From NCBI GenBank assembly GCA_028554755.1, contig JAPTOF010000020.1:2485001-2549000 (forward strand): DNA of 64,000 bases. The letters are read 5' to 3'. A program made the position numbers and the translations under genes. The DNA comes from Cordia subcordata. Taxonomy: Eukaryota; Streptophyta; Magnoliopsida; Boraginales; Cordiaceae. The notes below the pieces were generated by a model. It was not told the origin of the DNA. It saw nothing but the letters and a program-made list of their open reading frames with translations, and ran no database searches. The first letter of the stretch is position 1; each line of letters opens with the position of its first letter. Positions 36,020 through 47,428 of the stretch are shown in pieces.

Positions 36020-36761
36020 GGTCTGTTTGATAAATTTAGTTATTAGAATAGTTAATAGCTGTTTGAGTAGCTAATAGTTATTTGGGTAGCTAATAGCTGT
36101 TGTACTTTAGCTGTTAGCGAATAGCTATTTAACTAACTGATTGAACAAAATGTGTTCGGTAAAATTAGCTATTAGGTTAGCTGATGAATGTAAAATGACG
36201 TAAATGGATATTGATATTATCTTATTATGATTATTGTTATTATGATAATTGTAACTATTATTACTATTATAGGAATAAGATAATATATTTCACAATTAGA
36301 TATTTATTTTCATATATATTTTAATATTAAAGTATAACTAATTTTTTTGATAAAACATTTGTATCAATATTACAAAAATTAATTTTAATAGATCCAAAAT
36401 TATTTTGTCAAAAAAAAGAATTAATAAAACTTATGCTTTTAGTAATGTTGATTATATCGAAATTGAAATTTATTTTTATATTATTTTATTTATATTTGTC
36501 AAAGAAAAAGTAAAAATATAAAGAGAGATTGGGGAAATAATAAAAAATCAAAAAATGCAAAAAGAATAGAATTGTAAAAAAAAAACATGAAAAGTTAAAA
36601 GCTATTTGAAATGCTAAAATTTTTAATTTTTGAGAAACGCTAGTTGAAACGCTAAAAGCTACTTAAAACGTTAGTTTATCAAACACTAATAATTTAGTAA
36701 AATAGTATTTTGACTAGTTAAAACGCTAAACGCTAATTGAAAAACTATTGTTGAACACGCA
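36020..36761. mobile_element. hAT-like MITE, about 742 bp
   Basis: Same family as 30213-30976: left end GGTCTGTTTGATAAATTTAG and right end TTGTTGAACACGCA, with interior AGCTAATAGCTGTT and AACGCTAAA words. CTTAG occurs on both sides (36015-36019 and 36762-36766). Confidence 0.6.
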
Positions 36762-37559
36762 CTTAGTAAGTTTTTAATACTGATCATATTTTTGCAAGAG
36801 AGCAAGAGATCTCTTGTTTTGGAATAAAACATTTAAATAATAATAGAGGTCTTTAATAGGGATTAAGATTATCTCATATCATTACTTCTTTTATATTGAT
36901 ATAAGAGAAATCTTGACCATTCATAAGTGAGAAAAATTTATCTCAGCCATTCATATTAATTTTTTTTCAAAATTTTTTTTTTCCTTCTATTACCACTTTT
37001 TTTTGAATTTATTTTAAATGAATGATGAAATAACTTTAAACAATGTATGAATGGTGCGCACCACCTGGACATAGTACTTCGCAAATGTGTGAGGCTCACG
37101 CACAACTAGGAGAGAGAGAGAGTTCAGATATGCAAAAGTTCGCGTCCTTTCTTATCCTCTGTTGCCTCAACCGCGATGTGCCTTCCTCATCCTCTCGGTC
37201 TTCTTCCCGTGATGCCTCGACCACAAAGCCTCCATCATCCTCTGTTGCTTGTTGGGTCAAAAGCTATGACTTCCACTAAGGTTTCCTCATCATCTGTTGC
37301 TTGCAGGTTTCAGGAGGAGATTCTAAGAGGAAAAAGATGAAGATGATGGCTAGAAAAGATTTTTTCTTAAAAGTTGATGTAAAAATTGTGAATATAACTA
37401 TGAATTTTTGTAAATAAAATAATTTGAAATTGTAAAAATTTAGCTGTTTTTTGTGAATCTATGTATAAAACTTATAAACTTGTAATTATTATTATGTGAA
37501 CGTACTTTAAAAACATGTGAACGTTTTATTATTCTAGTCAATATTTAGTCTTTGACTTG

Positions 37560-38165
37560 AATATTTGGTTATTTTTTGTGAAATATATATATATATATAT
37601 TATTTTACAAAAAAAGTTAGCTTTTTGAATTTGTGAAATTTTTGTTATTTTTTGTGAACATATAATTTATCACCAGTGAGCATACAATAATTATTATTTT
37701 CTGAACATGAGTTTAGACTTGTGAACATATTCTTTTATGTGCGTAAACAATACTCGTACTTTTCACGCATTGTTTGATGCATAGTGGTTAAGTGATACAC
37801 CATACTTGTGGTGCAGGGTATACGGTTCCTTTTGGATAGGTGGCATGACATTTATCATTCAATCTAATTAATTTAAAACTTGTGTGTATATTTATTATTT
37901 TGCAAAAATTTAGTTCTGAAATTGTGAAATTTTAGTAATTTTTTGTGAACATATAATTTATCACTTGTGAATATGCAACAATTATCATTTTTCAAATATT
38001 TGAATTTAGACTTGTAAATATATTTTTTTTATGTGCGTAAACAAAGCACGCACTATTCATGCATTATTTGATGCATAATGCTCAAGTGGTACATCATGCT
38101 TGTGGTGCCAGGTATAAGGTTCCTTTTAGATATGTGGCATGACATTTATCATTCAATCTAACTAA
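37560..38165. repeat. Tandem duplication of about 300 bp, two units
   Basis: Units of about 37560-37862 and 37863-38165 share, in order, GTGAACATATAATTTATCAC, TTTATGTGCGTAAACAA, GATGCATA.TG.T.AAGTG and GGTTCCTTTTGGATAGGTGG/GGTTCCTTTTAGATATGTGG. They are non-coding. The right edge is where homology to the CAR copy 1 upstream region begins. Confidence 0.75.
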
Positions 38166-39180
38166 TTAAAAATTTAGAAAGTCAGTTTGTCACACCCCAA
38201 GCCAAATTTTCTAGGTCCATGAGTGAAATTAGTGTTGTAATTATAACAAATAATTGTTTAAATTATCAAATTAACTTGTCTAAAATAGTCAGTACAAGTT
38301 ATTAACTACCACAATGCACATTAATAAATCACTCAAATATCTTTCCACAACAAATGTGAAACATTACATCGTTTACTACTACTTTGAAGCTCAAAGTATT
38401 GGGCCGTAAGTTGTGTATAAGGGTGAATATTGGTTTGGTTATTTTGTATGTTAAAAAGCTATTGGTTAGTTTTCAATGAAAGCCTATTGATTTGGTTTGG
38501 AACAGGTATACAAACCAAACAAATTATATTCATTCCTAATCTTATTGTATATTAGTTAAACTTGTACAAATTATTTTCATCCCTAATTTTACGCATATAT
38601 TGGTTAAACTTGTAATAGGGATGATACATCAAAGCTGATTTATTGATTCAATCTTTTTTTCTTGAAATTATTGGATAAACTTTTATTTTCTTTGCTTTTA
38701 TGAATTTTATGTTAAAATTTAATTTCTTTTTATAAAAATCAAAATCAAACCAAATCAAACAAAACAAACTTTATTAATTTAGTTATTTTATATGATTAAA
38801 AAATAATTAGTTAATTTTTTACAAAAACTAATTGATTTAAATTAATTTTGAAATAAATTTAAAATTAAATCAAACTAAATTATATTCACCTCCGTTATAC
38901 ACCTTGGATCCCTAGGTCAGCTTTGATGCTTATCTGCTCATCTTGGATTACGTTTGTCACATGGAATTTACTTTTAAGGATAGGCGACTCGCAATGGATA
39001 AGCTTCACACGATAAATGGGTGCCTTATACGTATTCGACAGAATTGGAGGCGAGATACCTGTTGCAAACGAAATGGTTCCACATAATGTGCATCCCTTAT
39101 ATTCTTTCTCCTTTTTTGACTTGCGTTACCTATGTACTTTATCTTCCTTTTGTTGCTACATGATTTAACTGAAAACTATT
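38118..39180 (+). repeat. Duplicated upstream region of CAR copy 2 (distal part)
   Basis: Counterpart of 31925-32905. It is now separated from CAR copy 2 by about 8 kb of inserted transposon DNA. It also has its own TIR insertion (38419-38893). Confidence 0.7.
38419..38893. mobile_element. TIR element, about 475 bp, in the duplicated CAR upstream region
   Basis: Left end GGGTGAATATTGGTTTGGTT and right end AACTAAATTATATTCACC are inverted. Flanks TGTATAA and GTTATA suggest a target duplication, and the CAR copy 1 upstream region is uninterrupted at this place. A similar element (GGGGTGAGCATTCG...TTGTTCACC) lies at about 49365-49877. Confidence 0.55.
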
Positions 39181-39961
39181 GTAACTGGCATGATCATATT
39201 AGTGTTCAAGGTTGTCATGTCTGTGTTGTTATTGTTTTTGTTGTTGTTGTTGTTATTATTATTATTATAGTTAATAGAAATAGTGACTTCAAAAATCTCA
39301 CAAAATCAAATTTTTTTTTTTTGGGTTGAAAATAACTCCATTCTACAAAATAAGCTAACTGAGCTGAACGAGATTAGAATCCAGAATAATGTTTGCGCTA
39401 AAAGAGGAGTATATTTGAGACCCGGCAAGCAATTCCTTATCACTAATAAATATTCTTGATGGAATATTAGGCCTTTCGATATAACTAACAAATATTCTTG
39501 ATGGACCATTCCTCCAATATTGACCAAAGCATTGCTCAACTTTTTCCTTTATTTTTGGGTAAAATGCATGTCATTTTCTTGTTGTTTGTTTAATTAATTG
39601 ATTACCTCTTGTATTTTAAAATTTATTACATTTCTCTCTTTGTACTTTCGAAAAGATGACACATAATATCCGATCTCGATCTTTTTTGTTTAAATTAACT
39701 TATTGTATAAGCGTCTTTTTTTTTACGTTTATGACCACTGATACTTGTAAATGTGTTATATATTCCACAAAAATACTCTTATTTTTAACTAACACAATTA
39801 GATAATAACAAAAGAAAAGGGAAGATTTGTGCCACCTTGTTATAACTATTTGTGCTACCTTTTTATAATTCAAGGGGTAATGTAATAAGTTTTGAAAACA
39901 TATGAGATAATCAACTAGTTAGACAAATTATAGTGGGTAATTAGTTAATTAGATAAATCAC

Positions 39962-40272
39962 TGTTGGGGAAATAACATGTAAACACGAAGAATACGAGAA
40001 AAACAGATATGAGAAATTACGTGGTTCGGCCTTAAAGCCTACGTCCACGGACAGCAGAAAACAATTTATTATTGATCACGAATATTACAAGGCTTACTCT
40101 GATTTCTCTCTCACACTAACACAATGAGTATTGTCACATATTTATAGTACAAAGGTTTCCTAAAACCTATTAAGTAGAAAAGGCAACTAATTAATTTTGT
40201 GCTAGAAAAGGTAACATGCACAAAAGGTAATTTGCTATTCTTGTTGTCCAAGAATATGGGCCACATTCAATA
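39962..40272 (-). repeat. 3' LTR of the copia element
   Basis: 311 bp on the + strand starting TGTTGGGGAAATAAC and ending ATTCAATA (the expected CA has become TA). It differs from the other LTR at about 31 positions by my count, and lacks 16 bp found in it. Confidence 0.9.
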
Positions 40273-40595
40273 AATCTCCACCTTGGCATGTATTCGCTCC
40301 AATCAATACACCATCGTCCTTGCCGCCAACTGCCCTTAAGAGTTCAATGCTCCGCACTGCAAATAGCAATCAAGTCCAAGCAATGCTTGAACTTGCTGAC
40401 TGGAACCACTTTAGTCATCATATCTGCTGGATTCTCATGGGTAGATATCTTCTACATCGATATGATTCCTTATGATACAACGTCTCTGATAAAGTGATAT
40501 TTGATGTTAATGTGTTTAGTCCTTTCATGATACATCTGATTCTTCGTCAGATGGATTGCACTCTGGCTATCATAAAAGACTGTACTTGTATCTTG

Positions 40596-41140
40596 CTACA
40601 GTCCAAGATCACGAACCAGGCCTTGTAACCACATGGCCTCCTTCACAGCTTCTGTAATTGCCATGTACTCTGCCTCAGTAGTCGACAATGCCACAGTAGA
40701 CTGCAATGTTATTTTCCAACTGATAGCACATCCAGAGAGAGTAAACACGTAACCCGTCAGAGATTTTCTCTTATCAAGGTCACTCGCAAAGTCTGAATCA
40801 CAATAACTCGCCAACCTCGCGCAATCTCCAACCATCTTGCTAAACGGCAAACTTACATTCGCAGTGCCACGCAAATATCTTATTATCCATTTACCACTTT
40901 CCAGTGTACTTTCCCAGGCGATGCCATATACCTGCTCACAACATTAACTGCATGTGAAATGTCAGGACGAGTGCACACAATAGCATGCATCAAGCTACTA
41001 ACAGCACTTGAGTATGGAACATGAGACATATGCTCCACCTCCTCCTCAGTTTTAGGTGACAAATCTGCAGACAACTTGAAATGAGCAGCAAGCGGCACCC
41101 TCACAGGCTTTGCTTTAAGCATCCCGAAACGCTCCAGCAC
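40596..41140 (-). pseudogene. copia RNase H and end of reverse transcriptase, broken
   Basis: Two frames (41140-40883 and 40874-40596) separated by a stop. The first has MLERFGMLKAKPVRVPLA and TRPDISHAVNVVSRYM, the connection region. The second has ASYCDSDFASDLDKRKS, TGYVFTLSG and STTEAEYMA, the RNase H core with the acidic residues D, E and D. A stop follows LVRDLGL, although homology (CHERTKHI-like YHERTKHINIKYHF) continues beyond it. Confidence 0.85.
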
Positions 41141-41155
41141 CTTCTCAATATAACT

Positions 41156-41806
41156 CTACTGAGACAAGAACAGCTTCCCAGCGTTTCTATCTCTGTGAAT
41201 CTCCATGCCAAGAATCTTCTTCGCTGCTCCAAGATCCTTCATCTCAAACTCATCACCTAGTTGCTTCTTTAATTCATGAATTGCAGACATGCTTTTAGCA
41301 GCAATAAGCATATCATCGACATACAACAATAAGTATACAAACGAACCATTTGGAAGCTTCTTGAGATACACACAACTGTCATAGGCACTCCTTGTGTACC
41401 CAGCACCTACCATGAATGTGTCAAATCTCTTGTACCATTGCCGAGGTAATTGCTTCAAACCATACAAGGACTTCTTCAGTTTGCAAACATGGTTCTCCTT
41501 ACCAAGAACTACATACCCCTCCGGTTGACTCATGTAAATTTGCTCTTCAAGATCATCATGCAAATACGCCGTTTTCACATCTAGCTGCTCAAGCTCTAAG
41601 TCATGAAGAGCAACCAATGTAAGTAAAACCTTGATAGAACTATGCTTCACAACCGGAGAGAACACTTCGTTAAAGTCAACACCCTCCCTTTGTGTATAGC
41701 CTTTTGCCACCAATCGCGCCTTGTATCGAGGACCTTCAACTTTTAGAGTACCTTCCTTTTTCTTGTAAACCCATTTGCAACTAATAACTTGCTGTCCCTT
41801 AGGCAA
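41156..41806 (-). pseudogene. copia reverse transcriptase segment
   Basis: A 216-codon frame with RYKARLVAKGYTQREGVDF, VFSPVVKHSSIKVLL, LEQLDVKTAYLHDDLEEQIY, SLYGLKQLPRQWY and the catalytic YVDDMLIA. It ends at a stop right after KLFLSQ, where related elements read on. The catalytic Asp pair is intact, but the segment has no continuous upstream or downstream frame. Confidence 0.9.
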
Positions 41807-42010
41807 TTTAACAAGCTCTTATGTTTGATTCTTCTGAAGAGACTCAATCTCTTCACTCATGGCACCTACCCACAGAGCATAATCGTTTCTAGATATAGCC
41901 TTTTTGTATGAATTCGGCTCATGTCCTTCAATTATTTTAGCAACAGTCAAAGTGTAAGCAACAAGATCAGCGTATCCATACCTTTGAGGCTTTCTAATCT
42001 GTCTCCTTTC

Positions 42011-43039
42011 TCACCCAGCAGCAATGTTGTACTTCTGTTGTTCAGGCACATTTTGATCATGTACCTTAGTCGGTTGAGTTTGCTGAATTGGACTGCTACT
42101 ATTGCTAGATGGAACATTTGGAACATCAGCAAATACCTCCACTTGCTCTTTGACACCGTGGTCTAAACCAGCTACCGTTTTCTTCTTTTCTTGGTCTAAT
42201 GAAGCAGACTTATTGAATGTCACATCTCTGTTGATGAGGAAACCTGGAGACTTTAGATCTGTGCACCACAACCTGTAACCTTTCCTCTCTGATGCATAGC
42301 CTAGGAATATGCATTTCTTTGCCCTCGACTCCAACTTGCCATCCTTCACGTGAGCGTATGCAGGGCAATCGAACACCCTCAATCGAGAGTAGTCAGCAGG
42401 CTTACTAGACCATAACTCAAAAGAAGTTTTCAATTCAATAGCTTTGGATGGAGACCTGTTCACCAAGTAGCATGTTGTATTAACAGTTTCGGCCCAAAAG
42501 TCTTGACTCAAGCCAGAATGAGAGAGCATACAACGAGCTTTTTCCACTAGAGTTTTATTCATGCGTTCTGCAACTCCATTCCGTTATGGTGTCCCTACAC
42601 ATGTGTGGTGTTTCACAATGCTATGTTTCCTGCAGAACTCATCAAACTCTTTATTACAGTATTTCAACCCATTGTCAGTCCTAAGACGCTTGATCTGTTT
42701 CCCAGTCTGCTTCTCAATCAACATCTTTCACTCGACAAATGTTGAAAACGCCTCATCTTTAGTTTTCAAGAAGTATACCCATACCATCCGAGAGTATGCA
42801 TCAATGAAAGTAATGTAATACCTGGCATCTTTCTTAGAAGGAACTTTATTAGGACCCCAAAGATCAGAATGAATGTATCCAAGTGTATCTTTGGTATTTT
42901 CCTGACCTTTGCTGAACTTCACCCTAGTTTGCTTTCTAAAGATACAATGCTCGCAGAATTCAAGCTTTCTAGTTCTTTGTCCACAAAGCAAATACCTCTT
43001 GCTAAGCTCGATCAGTCCCCTCTCGCTCATATGGCCCAA
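42011..43039 (-). pseudogene. copia integrase, broken
   Basis: Frame 43039-42728 carries the HHCC zinc finger part ([24 protein letters not shown]), and the first catalytic region ([24 protein letters not shown]). A stop after STFVE interrupts it. Frame 42562-42011 continues with MNKTLVEKARCMLSHS, ETVNTTCYLVNRSPS and the GYASERKGYRLW region. The DNG and NGVAER blocks lie between these frames, next to further stops. Confidence 0.88.
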
Positions 43040-43112
43040 CCTTTTATGCCATAATTGCGTACTGTCATTATCACTCTCTTAGAATGTAATAGCTACAACA
43101 CCTGTAACTATA

Positions 43113-44348
43113 CTACCTTGAAGGACATATAAGCCGCCAGTCAAGTTCCCTTTCAATTGCACCTTTGGTTACCTTTAAGACACCATTCTCACTTCGGAAT
43201 TTGTACCCATGAGAATCCAAATGTTCAAGAGAAATCAAGTTTTTCTTCAGCTCTGGTACATGCCAGCACTCGAGAGATCTTGTAATACCATCAAACATCT
43301 TGATATTTACAATGCCCATTCCCTCCACCTTCAACGAAAGATCATTGCCTAGAAAGACTTTCCCTTCTCTTTTGGAATACGAAGAGAACCAATCACGCCT
43401 AGGACACATATGGACTATTGCACTAGTATCAAGAATCCATTGATTATGCAACTGTGATCCACTCACAATCAAAACTTCCATGGTACTACTCGAGTTATCT
43501 CCATCACTGTTAGCACTCTCCACCACATTAGCTGAATTCTCCACCTTTTTCTTTCCCTTTTTCAGTTTTGGACATTCTTTCTTAACGTGACCCTTTTCAC
43601 CACACTCAAAACAGCGTAGCTTCCTTGCTTTTGATTTTGACCTTGACTTGCTTTTCTTTCTACCCAAAGATTCCCCTCTATTCTCCGATCTCTCTCTACT
43701 CATTAAACCTTCCCCATGAACTTCTTCCCTATGTCTCGGAATATGTGTTTGAAGATCTTTCGATTTTAATGAAACAATTACATCTTCAAAGGTAATTTTA
43801 TCCCTCCCGTACAACATCGTGTCCACAAAGTTCATATATCAAGGCGGTAACGAGCATAATAGGATCATAGCTTGGTCTTCATCATCAATTTTAACACCCA
43901 TATCCTTCAAATGAATAAAACAAGAGGTAAACTCATCAAGATGTTGTTTTAGTGATGTACCTTCTTTCATTCTAAGATGATATAATCGCTTCTTCAAGTA
44001 GAGGCGATTTGTGAGAGATTTAGATGCATACAATTCCACCAAAGTATTCCAAGCCTCTACTGCTGTCGTCTTCTCAGCAATCACCAGCAATGCTTAATTC
44101 ATCACGGACATATATATTACACTCAAGACTTTCGCTTCGAGTTCTTCTCTCGTTGCTGGTTCTGTCTTTTCTGGGATCACTTCTTCAATGACTTTCCAAA
44201 GTCCTTGCATTGTCATAAATGCTTTGAATCTGATCCTCCGTAGACTGAAACTCATTTTCCCGTCAAACTTCTCGATTTCAAACTTTTCACCTGTGGAAGA
44301 CATTTTCGTTTGCTCAAAACTCACACTTCGGGATGGAATTTGGCTCAA
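43113..44348 (-). pseudogene. copia gag, zinc knuckle and protease, broken
   Basis: Three pieces in one frame (44348-44094, 44090-43839, 43835-43113) are separated by single stop codons. The first starts MSQIPSRSVSFEQTKMSS and carries the gag N-terminus. The second has AVEAWNTLVELYASKS and the LKQHLDEF region. The third has the CCHC knuckle CFECGEKGHVKKECP and the protease region WILDTSAIVHM, in which the expected Asp-Ser/Thr-Gly triad reads DTS. A frameshift near 43150 separates it from the integrase. Confidence 0.88.
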
Positions 44349-44404
44349 CGAATCGCAAAAATGGATTCAGCATGTCGAAAAACCTTAGGAACACCCCCGA
44401 TCAA

Positions 44405-44620
44405 CTTTGGTCAACATCGGTCAAAGTCAAACCTATTGGTCAAAGTCAACACCGTCCCTAAACAAGCATTTCAGAGCAGAATCTAGAAAAACAAAGCCCA
44501 AAAATGGACTCAACACGTCAAAAAACGTGGGATAAGGCTCTAGTCAAACCAGGTCAACCTTTGGTCAATGGTCAACTATCAAAGTTAAACCCCGGTCAAC
44601 GCTTGGTCAGTTGGTCAAAT
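44405..44620 (-). promoter_or_regulatory. W-box cluster in the copia leader
   Basis: About eleven copies of TTGACC or TTGACT (seen on the + strand as GGTCAA or AGTCAA) lie in 216 bp between the copia 5' LTR and gag. TTGAC[CT] is the binding core of WRKY transcription factors. Such density is far above chance for AT-rich DNA, although the local repeats may have arisen by duplication. Confidence 0.5.
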
Positions 44621-45477
44621 CAGTTTTTTTTTTTTCCTGGACTAGGCTCTATCCAATAAAAAAAAACTCCTTTTCCATTTTTTTTCTCTTAGACTTGAAG
44701 CCCAAGCCCAAGAGTTTTTTTGTTAATTTAAAAACTAGCCAAGCCCAAAACAAAATATTTAAAAAAAAAAAAAAACTTTAAGCCCCAACCCAATCCTAAC
44801 TCAAACAAGGCCTATCCTATCCCAGTTTGAATTTAAAACCCAAAGACCAAAGCCTTTTAACCCAAAAAAGAAAAAAACCCAAAACTCGATCCAACACCAA
44901 ACTTCTACCTGAACCCAAAACCAAAAACCCGACCTTGAAAGCAAAGCCAAATACCCGCGGGTGCTTTCTTCTTTACACGGTTCCTTAGCCTCGCGACCCA
45001 ACAAAACCCACAACTCGACCCGGTGCTAACTTGCTTTTCCGGCCACAAAACTCAAGGCCGAGAACACCAATGGACTCCTTGTCAACCGTCGATGCTCTTT
45101 GTAACTTCCAATCTCCTATTTGACTTCGAAAAACACCCTTGCTATCAAGCTACGGAACCCGCGTCTTCGAGCTTCGATAGCTCGTGCACCGGCCACCAAA
45201 ACGTGACGAAAAAGGTACCGCTGCGCTTCTTGCTCGACGACGAACACGATTGTACCAAGCTTGGATGATTTTGTTGCTCTGGCAAGAAGTTTAAAAAAAA
45301 AACAAGCCTTGTCTTCTCCGACAAGCTAAAAAGCACTGTTTCGGTTTTGCAAAACAAAAAATGGTTTTGAACAAGGCTTTGTTTGGTTTGAAATTTTAAA
45401 TTGGTTTTAGGGTTGAGTTTTGATGATATTTTTTTCCCACTCGCAGCGGATTAATACCTATGCTCTAGATACCAGTT

Positions 45478-45804
45478 TGTTGGGGAAGTAACATGCAAAC
45501 ACGAAGAATACGAGAAAAATAGACACGAGAAATTACGTAGTTCGACCTTAAAGCTTACGTTCATGGGCAATAGAAAACAATTTATTATTTATCATGAATA
45601 CTACAAGACTTACTCTAGTTTTTCTCTTACACTAACACAATGAGTATTGTCACATATTTATAGTACAAAGGTTTCCTAAAACCTATTAAGCAGAAAATAC
45701 AACTAATTAATTATGTGCTAGAAAAGGTAACAAGCCAATAAGGTAACATGTACAAAAGATAATTTGCTATTCTTGTTGCCCAAGAATACGGGCCATATTC
45801 AACA
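45478..45804 (-). repeat. 5' LTR of the copia element
   Basis: 327 bp starting TGTTGGGGAAGTAAC and ending TTCAACA on the + strand, with intact TG..CA ends. It has 16 extra bases near 45730 relative to the other LTR. Confidence 0.9.
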
Positions 45805-46215
45805 ATCACAAGAAGTAATGTGCTACATTTTGAAAAGTATAAGGAGGTCAAAGAAGGGATACTGTGCTCCCTATGCACAGTGCTCATTTTGAGCACAATG
45901 CTCATTTTGAGCAATGTGCACCCACTGTGCATGAATAGTACACGCTGCCGTTCACGTATAGTAAAATTAAAATAAAAAATATTTTTATGTTCACTATCTT
46001 TCATACACTAAATAAATACAAACAAGTTTATTTGCTCAATACTTCATATACACCAAACACAGACAAATACAAACATATATACATATATACATATCTATAC
46101 ATACATATATATAAATTTATATTTGTTGTTCACCACTCTACATATAGTTGTTCAGCACTCATACACATATAAAACACAAGCACATATATTTGTGCTTAAC
46201 CAAACAAAGCTTTAA

Positions 46216-46431
46216 GGGCTCGTTTGGATTGCCTTTTTTCAAAAACGCTTTTGAAAAACAGTTTTTTTTTAGAAGCTAAAAATTCTGGCTTCTAAAAAAA
46301 GTTATATTTGAGCTTTTTTCAGAGTTTCAGCTTTTTTTAGAGTCAAATCTAATAGTTATTGCAAATTTAAGATAACTTTTTCAAGAAAAAAAAGTATTTT
46401 TTCCTGAAAAAAAGTCAAACCAAACAGACCC
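46216..46431. mobile_element. Tourist-like MITE, 216 bp
   Basis: Inverted ends GGGCTCGTTTGGATTGCC and GTCAAACCAAACAGACCC, with TAA on both sides (46213-46215 and 46432-46434). The interior is T-rich and non-coding, related to the MITE in CAR copy 1 intron 2. Confidence 0.8.
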
Positions 46432-47352
46432 TAAATCAAACAAAACCTTGACCCCGTGTTCGTGCCATCTTCGATTCTCCTCAGTGGAGTCACCAAATCT
46501 TCAGAACTTGGTACCATTAGCTTCTTGAGCACGAGAAAAACAAGTTTGTGCAATTCACGTTGCCTGGAACTACTGGAAATCTCGCTGGACAAGAAGGAGA
46601 AAGTTTGCGAATTTAAAGGTAATGGTGGACGGTCACTCGGGGTTTGAACTGTTGATCAGAGAGACATGGCTTGCTCTCTAGCGACGAGCAAGTACGTTAG
46701 CCGTCTTCAATCAAAGATTTATCAGTAGGATCGGCGTATGTGGTTGGCTGGTCGAGCTTGACGGAGCAACACTTTTTCGGCAATAAATTGGCAAGATACA
46801 GGTGTTGGGCAAGACACCAGTCGACAGGGTACTTGAAGAAGAAGTTTTTCACTTGTGTGTGTGTTTGTGACGAGGGAGCACAATACTCCGTTGGAGCACA
46901 ATGCTGCAGGTGCAGGGTAAATTTTGCAAGGAAGTAACGTGGTAAGTTTTAAAACATAAAGGTAGGAAACTAAGACAAACAACAAGTGGGTAACGTGCAT
47001 TTTATCCTTTTCTTTTCAAATTGAAGGGAGGCCTACGCCATTATATATGACATTAGGATTTGGGCCGTTTCATATCAAATAATACTATAAAAAATTCAAC
47101 TATAATAATTATTCAAATTATTTTACTACAGTTATATGAATAATATTTTTTTAACTCCACCCCATGAGATGTGAACCGAGAACCTCATTCTTGGGGAGAT
47201 AGTTTTAATCATTCTAATCTCCCATAGTTACATAAATAATATATTACTATTGTATTTTTCTTATTTATAACGTAATTTGATACGAGAAGAATCCTTTTAC
47301 GCTAATACAAGCAATCCTAGAAATATCCAACTAGCGAATTTTTTATCACTTG

Positions 47353-47360
47353 TATAAATA
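47353..47360 (+). promoter_or_regulatory. TATA box of CAR copy 2
   Basis: TATAAATA, 76 bp before the ATG, in a leader that matches CAR copy 1 almost base for base (AAGGTGGTGG.TAGAT.GGCTC). Only about 60 bp of ancestral promoter remain upstream before the inserted transposon DNA. Confidence 0.6.
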
Positions 47361-47428
47361 TAAGGTGGTGGCTAGATAGGCTCCCCATTGGTAAAATCTT
47401 GAAGAGGCTATCCTTTGAGTATTAAGAA

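Larger units (their letters stand above)
39962..45804 (-). mobile_element. Degenerate Ty1/copia LTR retrotransposon (Tork/Tnt1-like lineage)
   Basis: A complete structure of 5.8 kb on the minus strand: two LTRs, 5-bp target duplication ATCAC (39957-39961 and 45805-45809), primer-binding site TGGTATCTAGAGCATAGG just inside the 5' LTR (45474 and leftwards, minus strand), and polypurine tract AAGGTGGAGATT next to the 3' LTR. The coding order gag, zinc knuckle, protease, integrase, reverse transcriptase, RNase H is that of copia. The frame is broken by several stops and at least one frameshift, so it cannot make a full polyprotein. Motifs such as [12 protein letters not shown] and FDMKDLG-like FEMKDLG place it near Tnt1. 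It was inserted inside the older element 39557-47007. Confidence 0.95.
39557..47007. mobile_element. Composite TIR element hosting the copia insertion
   Basis: The left end GGGTAAAATGCATGTCATTT and the right end, in reverse complement GGATAAAATGCACGTTACCC, match over about 90 bp, including CTTGTTGTTTGT and a TGT.TTTTAAAA block. Without the copia element and a MITE inside, the element would be about 1.4 kb. T-rich flanks TTTATTTTT and TTTTCTTTT (7 of 9 identical) may be a 9-bp Mutator-type duplication. Additional TIR-like blocks near 39870-39935 and 45815-45850 suggest several nested or rearranged ends. The 46440-46960 stretch has coding-like composition but no recognised protein. Confidence 0.5.

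Noticed and set aside
39306..39539. Minus-strand 77-codon frame with repeated HQEYLLVI
   Set aside because: Contains a short internal repeat (AATATTCTTGATGGA twice) but no recognised protein; possibly a retroelement scrap, too weak to call.
45023..45357. Overlapping frames in the copia leader
   Set aside because: They lie between the 5' LTR and gag on either strand, match no known protein, and have no conserved start.
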